Shown here one piece after another: positions 43,218-51,182 of a stretch of DNA of 64,000 nt (positions within the stretch are counted from its first letter, which is position 1; each line of letters starts with the position of its first letter). Location: the NCBI GenBank assembly GCA_029265255.1, contig JAJUJQ010000006.1, positions 62,001 through 126,000 on the forward strand, in the 5' to 3' direction. This DNA is from Spirochaetota bacterium. GTDB taxonomy: Bacteria; Spirochaetota; Spirochaetia; Treponematales; Rectinemataceae. A model generated the notes under the pieces. It saw only the letters and a list, made by a program, of their open reading frames with translations. It was not told the origin of the DNA and searched no databases. The translations under genes and the position numbers were made by a program.

Positions 43218-44105
43218 ATGGGTGAAGGAAAAGGAAGTATGACTCCGCATGGTATGGCGCGAGACACATCGCGTGTGCCAGAGTACGATACGATCATTCG
43301 GGCCGCAGGGGTGCTCCGTGATCGTCTTGGCACGGCGCCGCGTCTCGCGCTCATCCTGGGCTCGGGACTCGGTGGTCTTGCCGACGAACTTGAGGATTAC
43401 CGCGTGCTCCCCTATTCCGAGATCCCAGGATTTCCGGTTTCGACAGCGCCTGGTCATGCGGGCAGGTTTGTCGCAGGCTCACTCGCGGGTACGCCGGTAC
43501 TCTGCATGCAGGGCCGCTTCCACTGCTATGAAGGCTGGAGCGCTTCGGACATCGCGTTTCCGATCCGCGTCATGAGAGCATGGGGCGTGTCCATCCTTAT
43601 CCTGACCAATGCCGCTGGTGGCGTGAATACCTCATTCTCACCGGGGGATTTCATGCTCATTCGCGACCACCTCAATCTCGCGGGCCGCAATCCGCTTGTC
43701 GGCCCCAATGACGAGCGCATCGGGCCGCGGTTCCCGGATATGAGCAAAGCCTGGGATCCGCAGTTAAGGGAAGAAGCACGCTGCGCGGCAAAAGCGCTCG
43801 GGATATCGGTTCATGAAGGGGTATACGCGTGGTTTCTGGGGCCGAGTTTCGAGACGCCGGCGGAAATCCGCATGGCGAGGATACTTGGCGCCGACGCTGT
43901 CGGTATGTCCACCGTTCCCGAGGTTATCGCGGCTGTCCACTGCGGCATGCGCGTGCTGGGTATTTCATGCATCACGAATCTGGCTGCTGGCATTCTCGAC
44001 CAGCCCATCACGAGTGAGGAAGTACTGGAGATTTCGGCTCGGCGCAGGCCGGAATTTTCCGCGCTCATTCGCGAAATCGTGCGTCGCTTCGCGTCGCTCG
44101 TCTAG
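43218..44105 (+). CDS. punA: Purine-nucleoside phosphorylase (trimeric PunA type)
   Basis: This 295-residue cytoplasmic enzyme cleaves purine nucleosides with phosphate to base and ribose-1-phosphate. Motifs are LALILGSGLGG near residue 36 (phosphate loop), the His in APGHAGRF, MQGRFHCYEGW, LTNAAGGVN, and the base-recognition region FLGPSFETPAEIRMARILGADAVGMSTVPEVI. The ~20 extra residues at the front are not unusual. It shares an operon with a nucleoside-type deaminase 9 bases downstream. Specificity (Ino/Guo versus MTA) cannot be fixed by eye, but the EIRM and SxVPEV regions favour the inosine/guanosine group. Confidence 0.94.
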   Translation: MGEGKGSMTPHGMARDTSRVPEYDTIIRAAGVLRDRLGTAPRLALILGSGLGGLADELEDYRVLPYSEIPGFPVSTAPGHAGRFVAGSLAGTPVLCMQGRFHCYEGWSASDIAFPIRVMRAWGVSILILTNAAGGVNTSFSPGDFMLIRDHLNLAGRNPLVGPNDERIGPRFPDMSKAWDPQLREEARCAAKALGISVHEGVYAWFLGPSFETPAEIRMARILGADAVGMSTVPEVIAAVHCGMRVLGISCITNLAAGILDQPITSEEVLEISARRRPEFSALIREIVRRFASLV

Positions 44106-44114
44106 GAGGCATGC

Positions 44115-45377
44115 ATGGGAATACTGCTGAAACACGCGCTGCTGGAAGGCGTAAGACACGATATCCTGATTGAAGGATCGCGCATCGTACGTATCGCGCC
44201 CGCTGGTTCTCTCACGATGAGTCTGACTGGCGAAGGCAATCTCGAAATCATCGACGCGTCAGGGCTGGCGGTCATTCCGAGCCTCGTGAATGCCCATGCG
44301 CATTCCGCGATGACGTTGCTGCGTGGTATTGCCGAGGATAGGGAGCTCATGCCATGGCTACAGGAGGCTATCTGGCCGCGCGAAGCTTGGCTCGACGCGG
44401 AAGATATCTATTGGGGCACACGACTTGCCGCGCTCGAGATGATCCGGTCGGGTACGACGGTCTGCGCGGACATGTATTTCTTTCCCGAGGCTCAGGCTGA
44501 AGCTGCGCGTGACTCAGGCATGCGGTTTGTCATTTCCTATCCGCTCATCGATGGTATGGACGAATCAAGAGCCGCGTCGCAGCGCGCTGCCTGCGATAGG
44601 TTTTTTGATCATGTACCCGATTGCGGGCCGGTTTCCATGTTTTGTCTGGCAGGGCATTCGGTCTACGCGACGACTGCTTCAAGCCTCCGTTACATCGCCC
44701 GAAAGGCCCGTGAGCTCGATCTATTCATCCATATTCACCTCGCGGAAACCGAAGTAGAGGATCGCGCCTGCCGCGCGAAGACCGGCATGTCGCCCGCGGC
44801 ATATCTCGATTCGCTCGGGGTGCTCGGTCCGAAAACCTTCTGCGCGCACTGCGTCTGGCTTGATAACGCGGACTGGGACCTTCTGGCTGAGCGCGGGGTG
44901 ACGGTTGTTCATAATCCTGCGTCGAACATGAAGTTGGCTTCAGGCGCGTTCGATTATGAAGCAGCGCGGGTAAGAGGCATTCGTGTGTTGCTGGGTACCG
45001 ACGGGGCCGCATCGAACAATGAGCTCAACCTTTTTTCCGACATGAAGATCGCAGGGCTATTGCAGAAGCACCAATGGCGTGACCCGCGTCGCTGGCCGGT
45101 CGCTTCGATTCTCGCGGTTGCGGGTTTAAACGGGCACGAATTCTTTGGAACAGGTGCGGGGCGCATTGAAGAAGGCGCTTCGGCTGACCTCGCGCTTATT
45201 GACCTCAGCCGGCCGTCCATGACGCCTTGTCATGATCTCGGCGCGAATCTTGTCTATTCGCAGCCCGTGGTAGATACCACGATATGCGCGGGGCGCGTCC
45301 TCATGCGTCATGGCGTGATTGAGGGTGAAGAGGAAGTCATCAGGGAAGCAACCCGAAGAGCCGAGAAGATGCGGTAA
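44115..45377 (+). CDS. mtaD: Amidohydrolase, 5-methylthioadenosine/S-adenosylhomocysteine deaminase family
   Basis: This 420-residue cytoplasmic metal-dependent deaminase has its ligands in the expected order: NAHAHSAM near residue 60 (HxH), HIHLAETEVE, AHCVWLD, and the Asp in LGTDGAASNN. The C-terminal composite beta sandwich (DLALIDLSRP) closes the fold. Substrates in this family are MTA, SAH, adenosine and guanine-like purines. Next to purine phosphorylase it would channel adenosine or MTA to inosine-type products for phosphorolysis. The start follows TAGGAGGCATGC. Confidence 0.9.
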   Translation: MGILLKHALLEGVRHDILIEGSRIVRIAPAGSLTMSLTGEGNLEIIDASGLAVIPSLVNAHAHSAMTLLRGIAEDRELMPWLQEAIWPREAWLDAEDIYWGTRLAALEMIRSGTTVCADMYFFPEAQAEAARDSGMRFVISYPLIDGMDESRAASQRAACDRFFDHVPDCGPVSMFCLAGHSVYATTASSLRYIARKARELDLFIHIHLAETEVEDRACRAKTGMSPAAYLDSLGVLGPKTFCAHCVWLDNADWDLLAERGVTVVHNPASNMKLASGAFDYEAARVRGIRVLLGTDGAASNNELNLFSDMKIAGLLQKHQWRDPRRWPVASILAVAGLNGHEFFGTGAGRIEEGASADLALIDLSRPSMTPCHDLGANLVYSQPVVDTTICAGRVLMRHGVIEGEEEVIREATRRAEKMR

Positions 45378-45452
45378 GCGCGCCCTGGGCAATGCACGAT
45401 GGCGATGCCCAGCCAGCCCGCGACATAGCGCTTGAAATAATAGGGAAGAATA

Positions 45453-45493
45453 CCCTCTTCGCGATCCTGCCGGACCAGGATTGGCGAAGAGGG
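45453..45493. repeat. Large bipartite hairpin between convergent genes
   Basis: CCCTCTTCGC (45453-45462) pairs perfectly with GCGAAGAGGG (45484-45493). An inner 7-bp stem (45463-45469 with 45476-45482, one GU) sits inside it, with a one-base bulge. No T-run follows on either strand. It may end both converging transcripts or be a dispersed palindrome. Confidence 0.6.
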
Positions 45494-45511
45494 GAGTGAG
45501 CATGTTGTCCG

Positions 45512-46822
45512 TTACGGTTTTACATGTTCCAGACGCAACCCCACTGCCGTGTTGTTGGCGAACCCTTTCCAGTACGTATGATCGGGTTTGGGCTGACCCG
45601 CGTTGTCGACTGACCATTTGCCCGAAGCGCCATATTCGACAAGGTTGAGCCATGAGTCGGCTTCAAGATCTGACTTGAGGTATTTTGCCAGGAACGCGGT
45701 GGCGAAGTGCTGGGCGATGTTGTTCATGCGCACAGTGTCCCAGACCGCGTCGAGATAATGGGTGGCGACTTTACTGGCGGGGGAGTCTTTTGTGAGAACC
45801 TCTTTGGGTGCCGGCATTGGGGCGGCGGCGTTATGTGAGCCGTTCTCGAAGGTCAGGAACCAGCGCTCGGCATTGACCGCCAGTTCAAAAATGGTATGAG
45901 CGCCCGGGGAGTACCCCGCGGTTGCGTCTTTGCTTCCCGCCATGAAGAACAGTGGCGTTCTGATACCCTTGAGTCCTTCCGCGTCCCAGAATCCATAGTT
46001 CATTCCCCAAGGGGCGATCGCGATGCCCGCCTTGATGCGCTGATCAAGCGTGGCGAGGTATTCGGGATTTCCTGCCTGGCGAGCGGCAAGCACTCGATCT
46101 GGCGAGAATGTCGCGTTATTTACGATCGCCGCTGAAAGACCGCCGCCCAATGTGTTGATGACTCCATATCCTCCCATCGAATAACCGATAAGCCCTGTTC
46201 TATCCGCATCGATCATGCCGGCAAGTCCGGTACCCCTATCTTCCTTGTTGAGGTTAGCCATAGACTGCAGGACAAAGAGCTGATCGAGGCTTCGGTTGTA
46301 AAGCGTGGAGACAAAGCTCGCCTGATCGGAATAGGTGGAATCGGTATGATCAATGGACACCACGACATACCCTTTGCTGGCCAGGTTCTCGCCCAGGTGA
46401 CTCAGCAGAAAGCGATTGCCCGGGTAGCCATGAGAGATAATGACGAGCGGATAGGGAGCGCTACTTCGATCGGGCGCGGCGTTTCGTACCGCTTTGCCGT
46501 AAAGGCTTACCTTTACCGTAGGATCTCTGATGACGACGTTGGTATATTCGCCCTGAGGAGCCTGACCGGCAGGCAAGGTCGCGGGATACCAGATTTCGCA
46601 GGTCAATGGCCTGTCATATCGCGGAATGGGCTGACCGGGTTTTTGTTTGACAATATCCAGCTGGTCTTTGTGAATAAAGGTGAGTGTCGTGACACCGATG
46701 GTGAAGGGGCCATATGACGCGAGTGCCGGGGCATCTGAGCGTATCTTGTCGATCCTGTTGTCCTGAGCCGCTAGTGTCGCGATCATCAGCAGCAAGAATA
46801 ATCCAGGAACCAGTTTTTTCAT
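45512..46822 (-). CDS. Secreted alpha/beta hydrolase (dienelactone hydrolase/PAF-acetylhydrolase-like)
   Basis: This 436-residue protein starts at MKKLVPGLFLLL after AGGAGGAAGAT, with a signal peptide (~1-18, ending LAAQ). The hydrolase core shows YPLVIISHGYPGNRFLLSHLGENLASKGYVV in concept, with the oxyanion-loop HGYPG. The nucleophile elbow GYSMGGYG is near residue 218, FMAGSKDATAGYSPG carries the acid region, and the His in ENGSHNAA is near residue 335. This matches the PAF-acetylhydrolase-like lipase group rather than a peptidase. The ester substrate is unknown. The M20 gene's terminator lies just upstream, so it probably has its own promoter. Confidence 0.85.
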   Translation of the reverse strand: MKKLVPGLFLLLMIATLAAQDNRIDKIRSDAPALASYGPFTIGVTTLTFIHKDQLDIVKQKPGQPIPRYDRPLTCEIWYPATLPAGQAPQGEYTNVVIRDPTVKVSLYGKAVRNAAPDRSSAPYPLVIISHGYPGNRFLLSHLGENLASKGYVVVSIDHTDSTYSDQASFVSTLYNRSLDQLFVLQSMANLNKEDRGTGLAGMIDADRTGLIGYSMGGYGVINTLGGGLSAAIVNNATFSPDRVLAARQAGNPEYLATLDQRIKAGIAIAPWGMNYGFWDAEGLKGIRTPLFFMAGSKDATAGYSPGAHTIFELAVNAERWFLTFENGSHNAAAPMPAPKEVLTKDSPASKVATHYLDAVWDTVRMNNIAQHFATAFLAKYLKSDLEADSWLNLVEYGASGKWSVDNAGQPKPDHTYWKGFANNTAVGLRLEHVKP

Positions 46823-46878
46823 ATCTTCCTCCTGAAATGAGGATATGCCGTCAGGGGCTGGGGCGCAAGAACGCATGC

Positions 46879-46914
46879 GAAAAAAAGCGGCAGCCTTGTC
46901 GTAGGCTGCCGCTT
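46879..46914 (-). terminator. Intrinsic terminator of the M20 amidohydrolase gene
   Basis: An 11-bp perfect stem (46904-46914 with 46885-46895) with an 8-base loop is followed on the minus strand by a run of T (46884-46880). It starts 20 bases after the stop at 46934. Confidence 0.85.
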
Positions 46915-46933
46915 GGTTTAGAACGAGCGTGTG

Positions 46934-48187
46934 CTATTTACCGGCCACAGTCTTTTCCCAGTCGGCTCTAATCCTGTTTAAAAGTCCCGGTTCGTGGATC
47001 AATCGGTATCCTATATATGCCATAATCTTCGACGCGTTTAGCAGGGCTTCGTTGCCGGCAGGGCTCTTGGTCGCCATCGCGAACTCTCTCGAATGGCTCG
47101 CCACATTTTCCGGCGCGACTGGCAGGCCGAAAATCAGCGAAGGAATCTGCGAGGAAGCGGTGCCAAAGTCGGTGGATCCACCGGCCTGGTCCCATGGCTG
47201 AATGATCCGCGCGTCCGGGATATTGAATTCTTTCATCGCTTCAAACCCAAGGTCCATGAAACTCGGTACGTTAACCACATTGTCATACTGCTTAATTTCG
47301 CTGATGGTCAATTTGGTATCGGTCATCATGGCCGCGCCGCGCGCGACATTGTAGACTCGCTCTACCACCGTGTTGAGGTAAGGGCGTTCCAATCCTCTGA
47401 CATAGAAGCGGGCGGAGGCTTTTTCCGGCACTATGTTGGCCGCGGCTCCTCCGTTGGTCACGATTCCATGAATGCGAATATCGGATTTTACATGTTCTCG
47501 CATATATTCGGTTCCGGCAAACATGAGCATCACGGCATCAAGAGCGCTCCTGCCCAGCTCGGGGCTTGCGGCCGCGTGGCTCGCCTTGCCTTCGTAGATA
47601 AAATCCACAAGGTTCAACGCGAGAGTCTTCATTCCGATGGAAGGTTTACCAGTATTGGGATGCATCTGCATGCCAATGTCCGCTCTCTTGAACAAGCCCT
47701 GAGCGGCCATAGGCAGCTTGCCGCTCGTTGTTTCCTCTGCTGGGCACCCGAAGACTATGACCTTTGCGGGGGTAGAACCAAGATTTTTCGCAAGCGCGAC
47801 CGCGGCTCCCACGCATGAAGTGCCGATGATATTGTGCCCGCACGCGTGTCCGACATCGGCAAGCGCGTCGTACTCCGCGAGAAAGGATATGGCCGGCCCC
47901 TTGCCTCCCGCGTTTTCATATGTGGCGATGAACGCGGTTTCAAGGCCTGCCACGCCCATTTCCACAGCAAAACCATTCTTTTTCAGATAGGAGGTGAGGA
48001 CTTCGACAGCCTTGAATTCCTTATTGCCCAGCTCTGGATTGTCGTGGATAAAGTCTGACATCGCGATGAGCTGGCTGCTTTCCTGATTCACGGTTGCCGC
48101 GATGTTTTCCTTTGGGCCCGCTGTCGCGGACATAACGAAAAAAAGCCCGGCAAGAAGCACGCACACCACCTGTTTCCAGATTTTCAT
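46934..48187 (-). CDS. M20-family amidohydrolase with signal peptide (AbgB-like)
   Basis: This 417-residue metal-dependent amidohydrolase starts at MKIWKQVVCVLL after AAGGAGGTATTCC. A signal peptide (~1-23, ending ATAG) suggests it is exported, unlike most family members. Landmarks are FLAEYDALADVGHACGHNIIG, with the Asp and His metal ligands near residue 95-107, and GCPAEETTSGK with the catalytic Glu. A lid domain starts at IYEGKASHAAASPELGRSALDAV, and WDQAGGSTDFGTAS follows. Relatives cleave aminobenzoyl-glutamate, N-acyl amino acids or indole-acetyl-amino acids. It stands alone with its own terminator. Confidence 0.9.
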   Translation of the reverse strand: MKIWKQVVCVLLAGLFFVMSATAGPKENIAATVNQESSQLIAMSDFIHDNPELGNKEFKAVEVLTSYLKKNGFAVEMGVAGLETAFIATYENAGGKGPAISFLAEYDALADVGHACGHNIIGTSCVGAAVALAKNLGSTPAKVIVFGCPAEETTSGKLPMAAQGLFKRADIGMQMHPNTGKPSIGMKTLALNLVDFIYEGKASHAAASPELGRSALDAVMLMFAGTEYMREHVKSDIRIHGIVTNGGAAANIVPEKASARFYVRGLERPYLNTVVERVYNVARGAAMMTDTKLTISEIKQYDNVVNVPSFMDLGFEAMKEFNIPDARIIQPWDQAGGSTDFGTASSQIPSLIFGLPVAPENVASHSREFAMATKSPAGNEALLNASKIMAYIGYRLIHEPGLLNRIRADWEKTVAGK

Positions 48188-48349
48188 GGAATACCTCCTT
48201 TGAATTATTTGGCGCAAACGCGGTTTCAGCGCACCGAAGCGTTTGCATATTTATTCAAAATGATAACATGCTCCGGAGGCGGGGTAAACGATATTCGATA
48301 CTATTCAAGCAGAAATATGATGAGGAAATAGGCTGTTGTCCATTTTCGC

Positions 48350-49003
48350 TCATTCCACACCCTTCACCATTGGCACAAAGGCTACATCAAAGAGGGTTTC
48401 GGTATCGAAGTGACTGCCGCGACGGAGAATTTTCACAAGCGTCTGAATGCCCACAGGGCCGACGGGAGCAACTAGGCGCCCGTCCTCGGCAAGCTGATCG
48501 AACAGCGCAGGAGGAATATCGCGCGGAGCTGCGCTCAAAAGAATCGCGTCGAATGGCGCGCAATCAGGCAGGCCGGCATAGCCGTCGCCGAGCACGAGAT
48601 GGACATTGGTGATATCCAGACTCGCGAGTGTTTCCACCGCGCGGTGCCAGAGCGTGGTGATGCGTTCGATTCCATACACCTCATGGGCGAGCAGCGAAAG
48701 CACCGCCGCGGCATAGCCGGAGCCCGAGCCTATTTCGAGCACGCGCTCTTTGCCCTCCAGCGCGAGCGCTTCGATCATCACCGCGACGATGTATGGCTGT
48801 GAAATGGTCTGGCCTTCGCCAATGGGAAGCGGCCAGTCTTCATAGGCTTCCCGCGCGTACAGCTGAGGTACGAACCGATGCCGCGGCACCGTACGCATGG
48901 CTTCAAGCACCTGCGGGTCACGCACGCCACGCGCGGCGATCTGCGTGCGAACCATCAGCGCGCGCTCATCCCGCCGCTCTTCGGCATATGGCATTTCTCT
49001 CAT
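48350..49003 (-). CDS. pcm: Protein-L-isoaspartate O-methyltransferase
   Basis: This 217-residue cytoplasmic repair enzyme methylates isoaspartyl residues in damaged proteins using S-adenosylmethionine. Its motifs are VPRHRFVP near residue 40, PIGEGQTISQPYIVA near 62 (isoaspartate-binding loop), the SAM loop VLEIGSGSGYAAAVLS near 90, and the C-terminal GRLVAPVG. Length is standard. It is a single gene, with about 140 bases on each side that hold no clear feature. Confidence 0.95.
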   Translation of the reverse strand: MREMPYAEERRDERALMVRTQIAARGVRDPQVLEAMRTVPRHRFVPQLYAREAYEDWPLPIGEGQTISQPYIVAVMIEALALEGKERVLEIGSGSGYAAAVLSLLAHEVYGIERITTLWHRAVETLASLDITNVHLVLGDGYAGLPDCAPFDAILLSAAPRDIPPALFDQLAEDGRLVAPVGPVGIQTLVKILRRGSHFDTETLFDVAFVPMVKGVE

Positions 49004-49145
49004 TTAAGACCTCAAGAGACAGTATACCGCATTAATCGTGGGGCAGGCACCGCTGATTTCTTGTCCTTTCTCAGGTTTCTGATTTCTGTTGAGATCTGGA
49101 ATCAAGGGACAATTGCTATCTCGTCGATGATGCGCCGTGTGTTCG

Positions 49146-50783
49146 TCATCGCACCTGCCACGCCAGTACGATCTGATAATCCACACCATTCTCCGAGACG
49201 CCGAGCTTGAGTACGCTCGCGCGGGGAACCTTGAAGTCCAACGTAAACAGGTCGCCCTGAGCTTTGGTGAGCGGGGTAAACTCCTGGTCGTGGATAAGCG
49301 CGACATGCCGTGCCGTTGAATGATACGCGAAGTGAACGATTTCGCCAGAGGTTAAAACACCCGTGATGGGGCTGTCGAGAAGTTCGCCGGGAGGGTTATG
49401 GTAGCGGCCGTACACTTTGGGAACCGGCGGGTTGGCTGGCCATGCTTTGGTATTATCAATGGTAAACTGCAGGACGCTTTCGAGCTTGGCGGGGGCGGTA
49501 GCGGACGCCGCGGTTGCCGGCGCGCCTCGGCCCGCAAAGACGGTCGCTGTGAAGGTCGCGGCGGCTGGCATGGCAAACACCAGCCTCCAGCGTGAAGGTG
49601 CCGGCTGGCTTGCCAGCACGCTGGATTCGATTTCGCGACCCTTCGTATCCGCAACGCTTCCATCCACTAGAATGCCGCCAGGAGCCTCGATCTCGAGTGT
49701 CAGCATGCCGGCGGCTTTCCATATGGCGGGGATATCCGGCACAGCTTGGGAAGCGGACATCGCTGATTTGCTCACGCCTGATGCGGAGCCACTTGCAGGA
49801 ATCCTCAGGCCATAACGGAAAAAGGCAGCCTGGATCATCGCTCTGGAGAGAAAGCCGGAACGATCGAGTGGTGTCGGGAATAGCTGCCAGGCAGGATTTT
49901 CAGGAAAGTGGGAATACCGTAACTGTAATGGCGGAGGGAAAAGATAATCCGTGCGATAACGCTTTTGGTAGGTGCCATTCAGAAAAGCACCCGCGTCGAA
50001 AGTCACATCCACGAGATACCACAGGTCTCCAATGCGGACCATATTCCATGCATGGCTGTTGCGCTGGTCGAACGCGAAGGTGCTGCCCAGCCCGCGCGCG
50101 TGTCCCTCGATTGTCTTTACCTCGAACCCCGCCTGGCGCGCCATTGTCTCAAAAAGTCGCGCATAGCCGGAACATACAGCGCGCCGCGTAGTGAGCACGG
50201 TGGCCAGGTCCTGGCCTGTTACGGTGCTCTTGGTGAGCATGGACACGTCGTAGGTAATGGTTTCGGCTATCCAATCGTGGATCAGCTTGACACGCATGAA
50301 AGGGTCCTTCTCCCCCGCGAGAAGGGATTGAGTAAGCGTCGGCAGGTTCCGGACGGGATCTTTCGCTGCAGCGCTGAGCAGGGACGCGGTGACACGTGTG
50401 ATACGCGGGTCAGGCTGGTCGTTGCGGTATTGGGGTGCGGGACTTTCGAGCGAGGTGTAGTTTGCCAGGGTCTGCTCTACTTTGGTTCGTTGGGAGGGAG
50501 TGAATGACGCGGCCTGGGGTGACGCGGCGATGCGAGCGAGCTCGGGAATATCGGGGGCCAGAGCGGCGGCGGCAGCCGCATTGGCGACCGCGGAAGAAGT
50601 AATGGAGGTTGTGGGGGCAGTGGGCTGAGAAGGAGCGACGGGCTCTGTAGGAGGCTTGGAGATAGACGCGGTGATCGAGCCGCAGGACACAAAGATGGAA
50701 GCGACAAAGAGCATAGCGAGGAAGCGCAGCACGCCGGCACAGTACGGAGCTCTCCCCTCAGCTAGTGAAACGTGTTTTCTCAT
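49146..50783 (-). CDS. Transglutaminase-like domain lipoprotein
   Basis: This 545-residue exported protein has a lipoprotein signal (~1-34) with lipobox SIFVSC. A Pro/Thr/Ala-rich linker (~40-75) is followed by a helical region and a transglutaminase core (~150-275). The catalytic triad is readable: Cys in RRAVCSGYARLFE, His in NSHAWNMV, and Asp in LVDVTFDAG. The C-terminal half (~330-545) looks like two beta-sandwich domains. Such bacterial proteins act as cysteine peptidases or amidases on proteins or wall peptides rather than as cross-linkers. The substrate is unknown. Single gene. Confidence 0.88.
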   Translation of the reverse strand: MRKHVSLAEGRAPYCAGVLRFLAMLFVASIFVSCGSITASISKPPTEPVAPSQPTAPTTSITSSAVANAAAAAALAPDIPELARIAASPQAASFTPSQRTKVEQTLANYTSLESPAPQYRNDQPDPRITRVTASLLSAAAKDPVRNLPTLTQSLLAGEKDPFMRVKLIHDWIAETITYDVSMLTKSTVTGQDLATVLTTRRAVCSGYARLFETMARQAGFEVKTIEGHARGLGSTFAFDQRNSHAWNMVRIGDLWYLVDVTFDAGAFLNGTYQKRYRTDYLFPPPLQLRYSHFPENPAWQLFPTPLDRSGFLSRAMIQAAFFRYGLRIPASGSASGVSKSAMSASQAVPDIPAIWKAAGMLTLEIEAPGGILVDGSVADTKGREIESSVLASQPAPSRWRLVFAMPAAATFTATVFAGRGAPATAASATAPAKLESVLQFTIDNTKAWPANPPVPKVYGRYHNPPGELLDSPITGVLTSGEIVHFAYHSTARHVALIHDQEFTPLTKAQGDLFTLDFKVPRASVLKLGVSENGVDYQIVLAWQVR

Positions 50784-51117
50784 ATACCAATGATTGTAGC
50801 GCGCTGTTGTCGCAGATGCCAGTTGTCAACACCAACGCGCAAAGCTCTGAGCAAAGAATAAGAAATCTTCGTTGAATGAGTTTTTATATAGAAAAGCAAA
50901 TAGAGGAATAATTTTCATGGAGAAAGATGCATGCATGATAATATTGCTGAAGTTTAATGCACATTGATAGGAGGAAAGGTAGTTTTTTTAGGAAAAGCGA
51001 CGCGGCGTGAGCCTTATAAAATTCCGCTTGATGTTGCCCTCGTGCGGTACATCATGGGCCAGCCGGTGAGCGAAGCGCTCGAGTAATCACTCAGAATATT
51101 GTAGGGGTAGGCAATTG
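50784..51117 (+). other. Long intergenic region with a small, possibly decayed plus-strand reading unit
   Basis: The 399-base gap 50784-51182 is less GC-rich than its surroundings. At 50917-50967 lies a 16-codon frame (MEKDACMIILLKFNAH) after an AGAGGA site (50902-50907). A second frame runs 50964-51086 from a TTG that overlaps the TGA, coding 40 residues that end ALVRYIMGQPVSEALE. The perfect plus-strand terminator at 51118-51152 follows. The parts (ribosome site, frames, terminator) suggest a short transcript with either tiny proteins or a shortened gene remnant. I do not recognise the sequence. Confidence 0.35.
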
Positions 51118-51152
51118 TCAGGGCAGCTGATTTGAAGCTGCCCTGATTTTTT
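51118..51152 (+). terminator. Strong intrinsic terminator on the plus strand
   Basis: An 11-bp perfect stem (51118-51128 with 51136-51146) has a 7-base loop and is followed by six T. No annotated plus-strand gene lies upstream for more than 5 kb, so it must end a local transcript from about 50900. It can also stop readthrough toward the minus-strand kinase gene only weakly, since the minus side lacks a comparable T-run. Confidence 0.85.
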
Positions 51153-51182
51153 AAGAACCGTGCGAGGCGGTGAAGCGCGGAT

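Noticed and set aside
45378..45511. A minus-strand frame reading YYFKRYVAGWLGIAIVHC between mtaD and the hydrolase gene
   Set aside because: It looks protein-like by eye, but it has no start codon or ribosome site, overlaps the hairpin at 45453-45493, and cannot be assigned.
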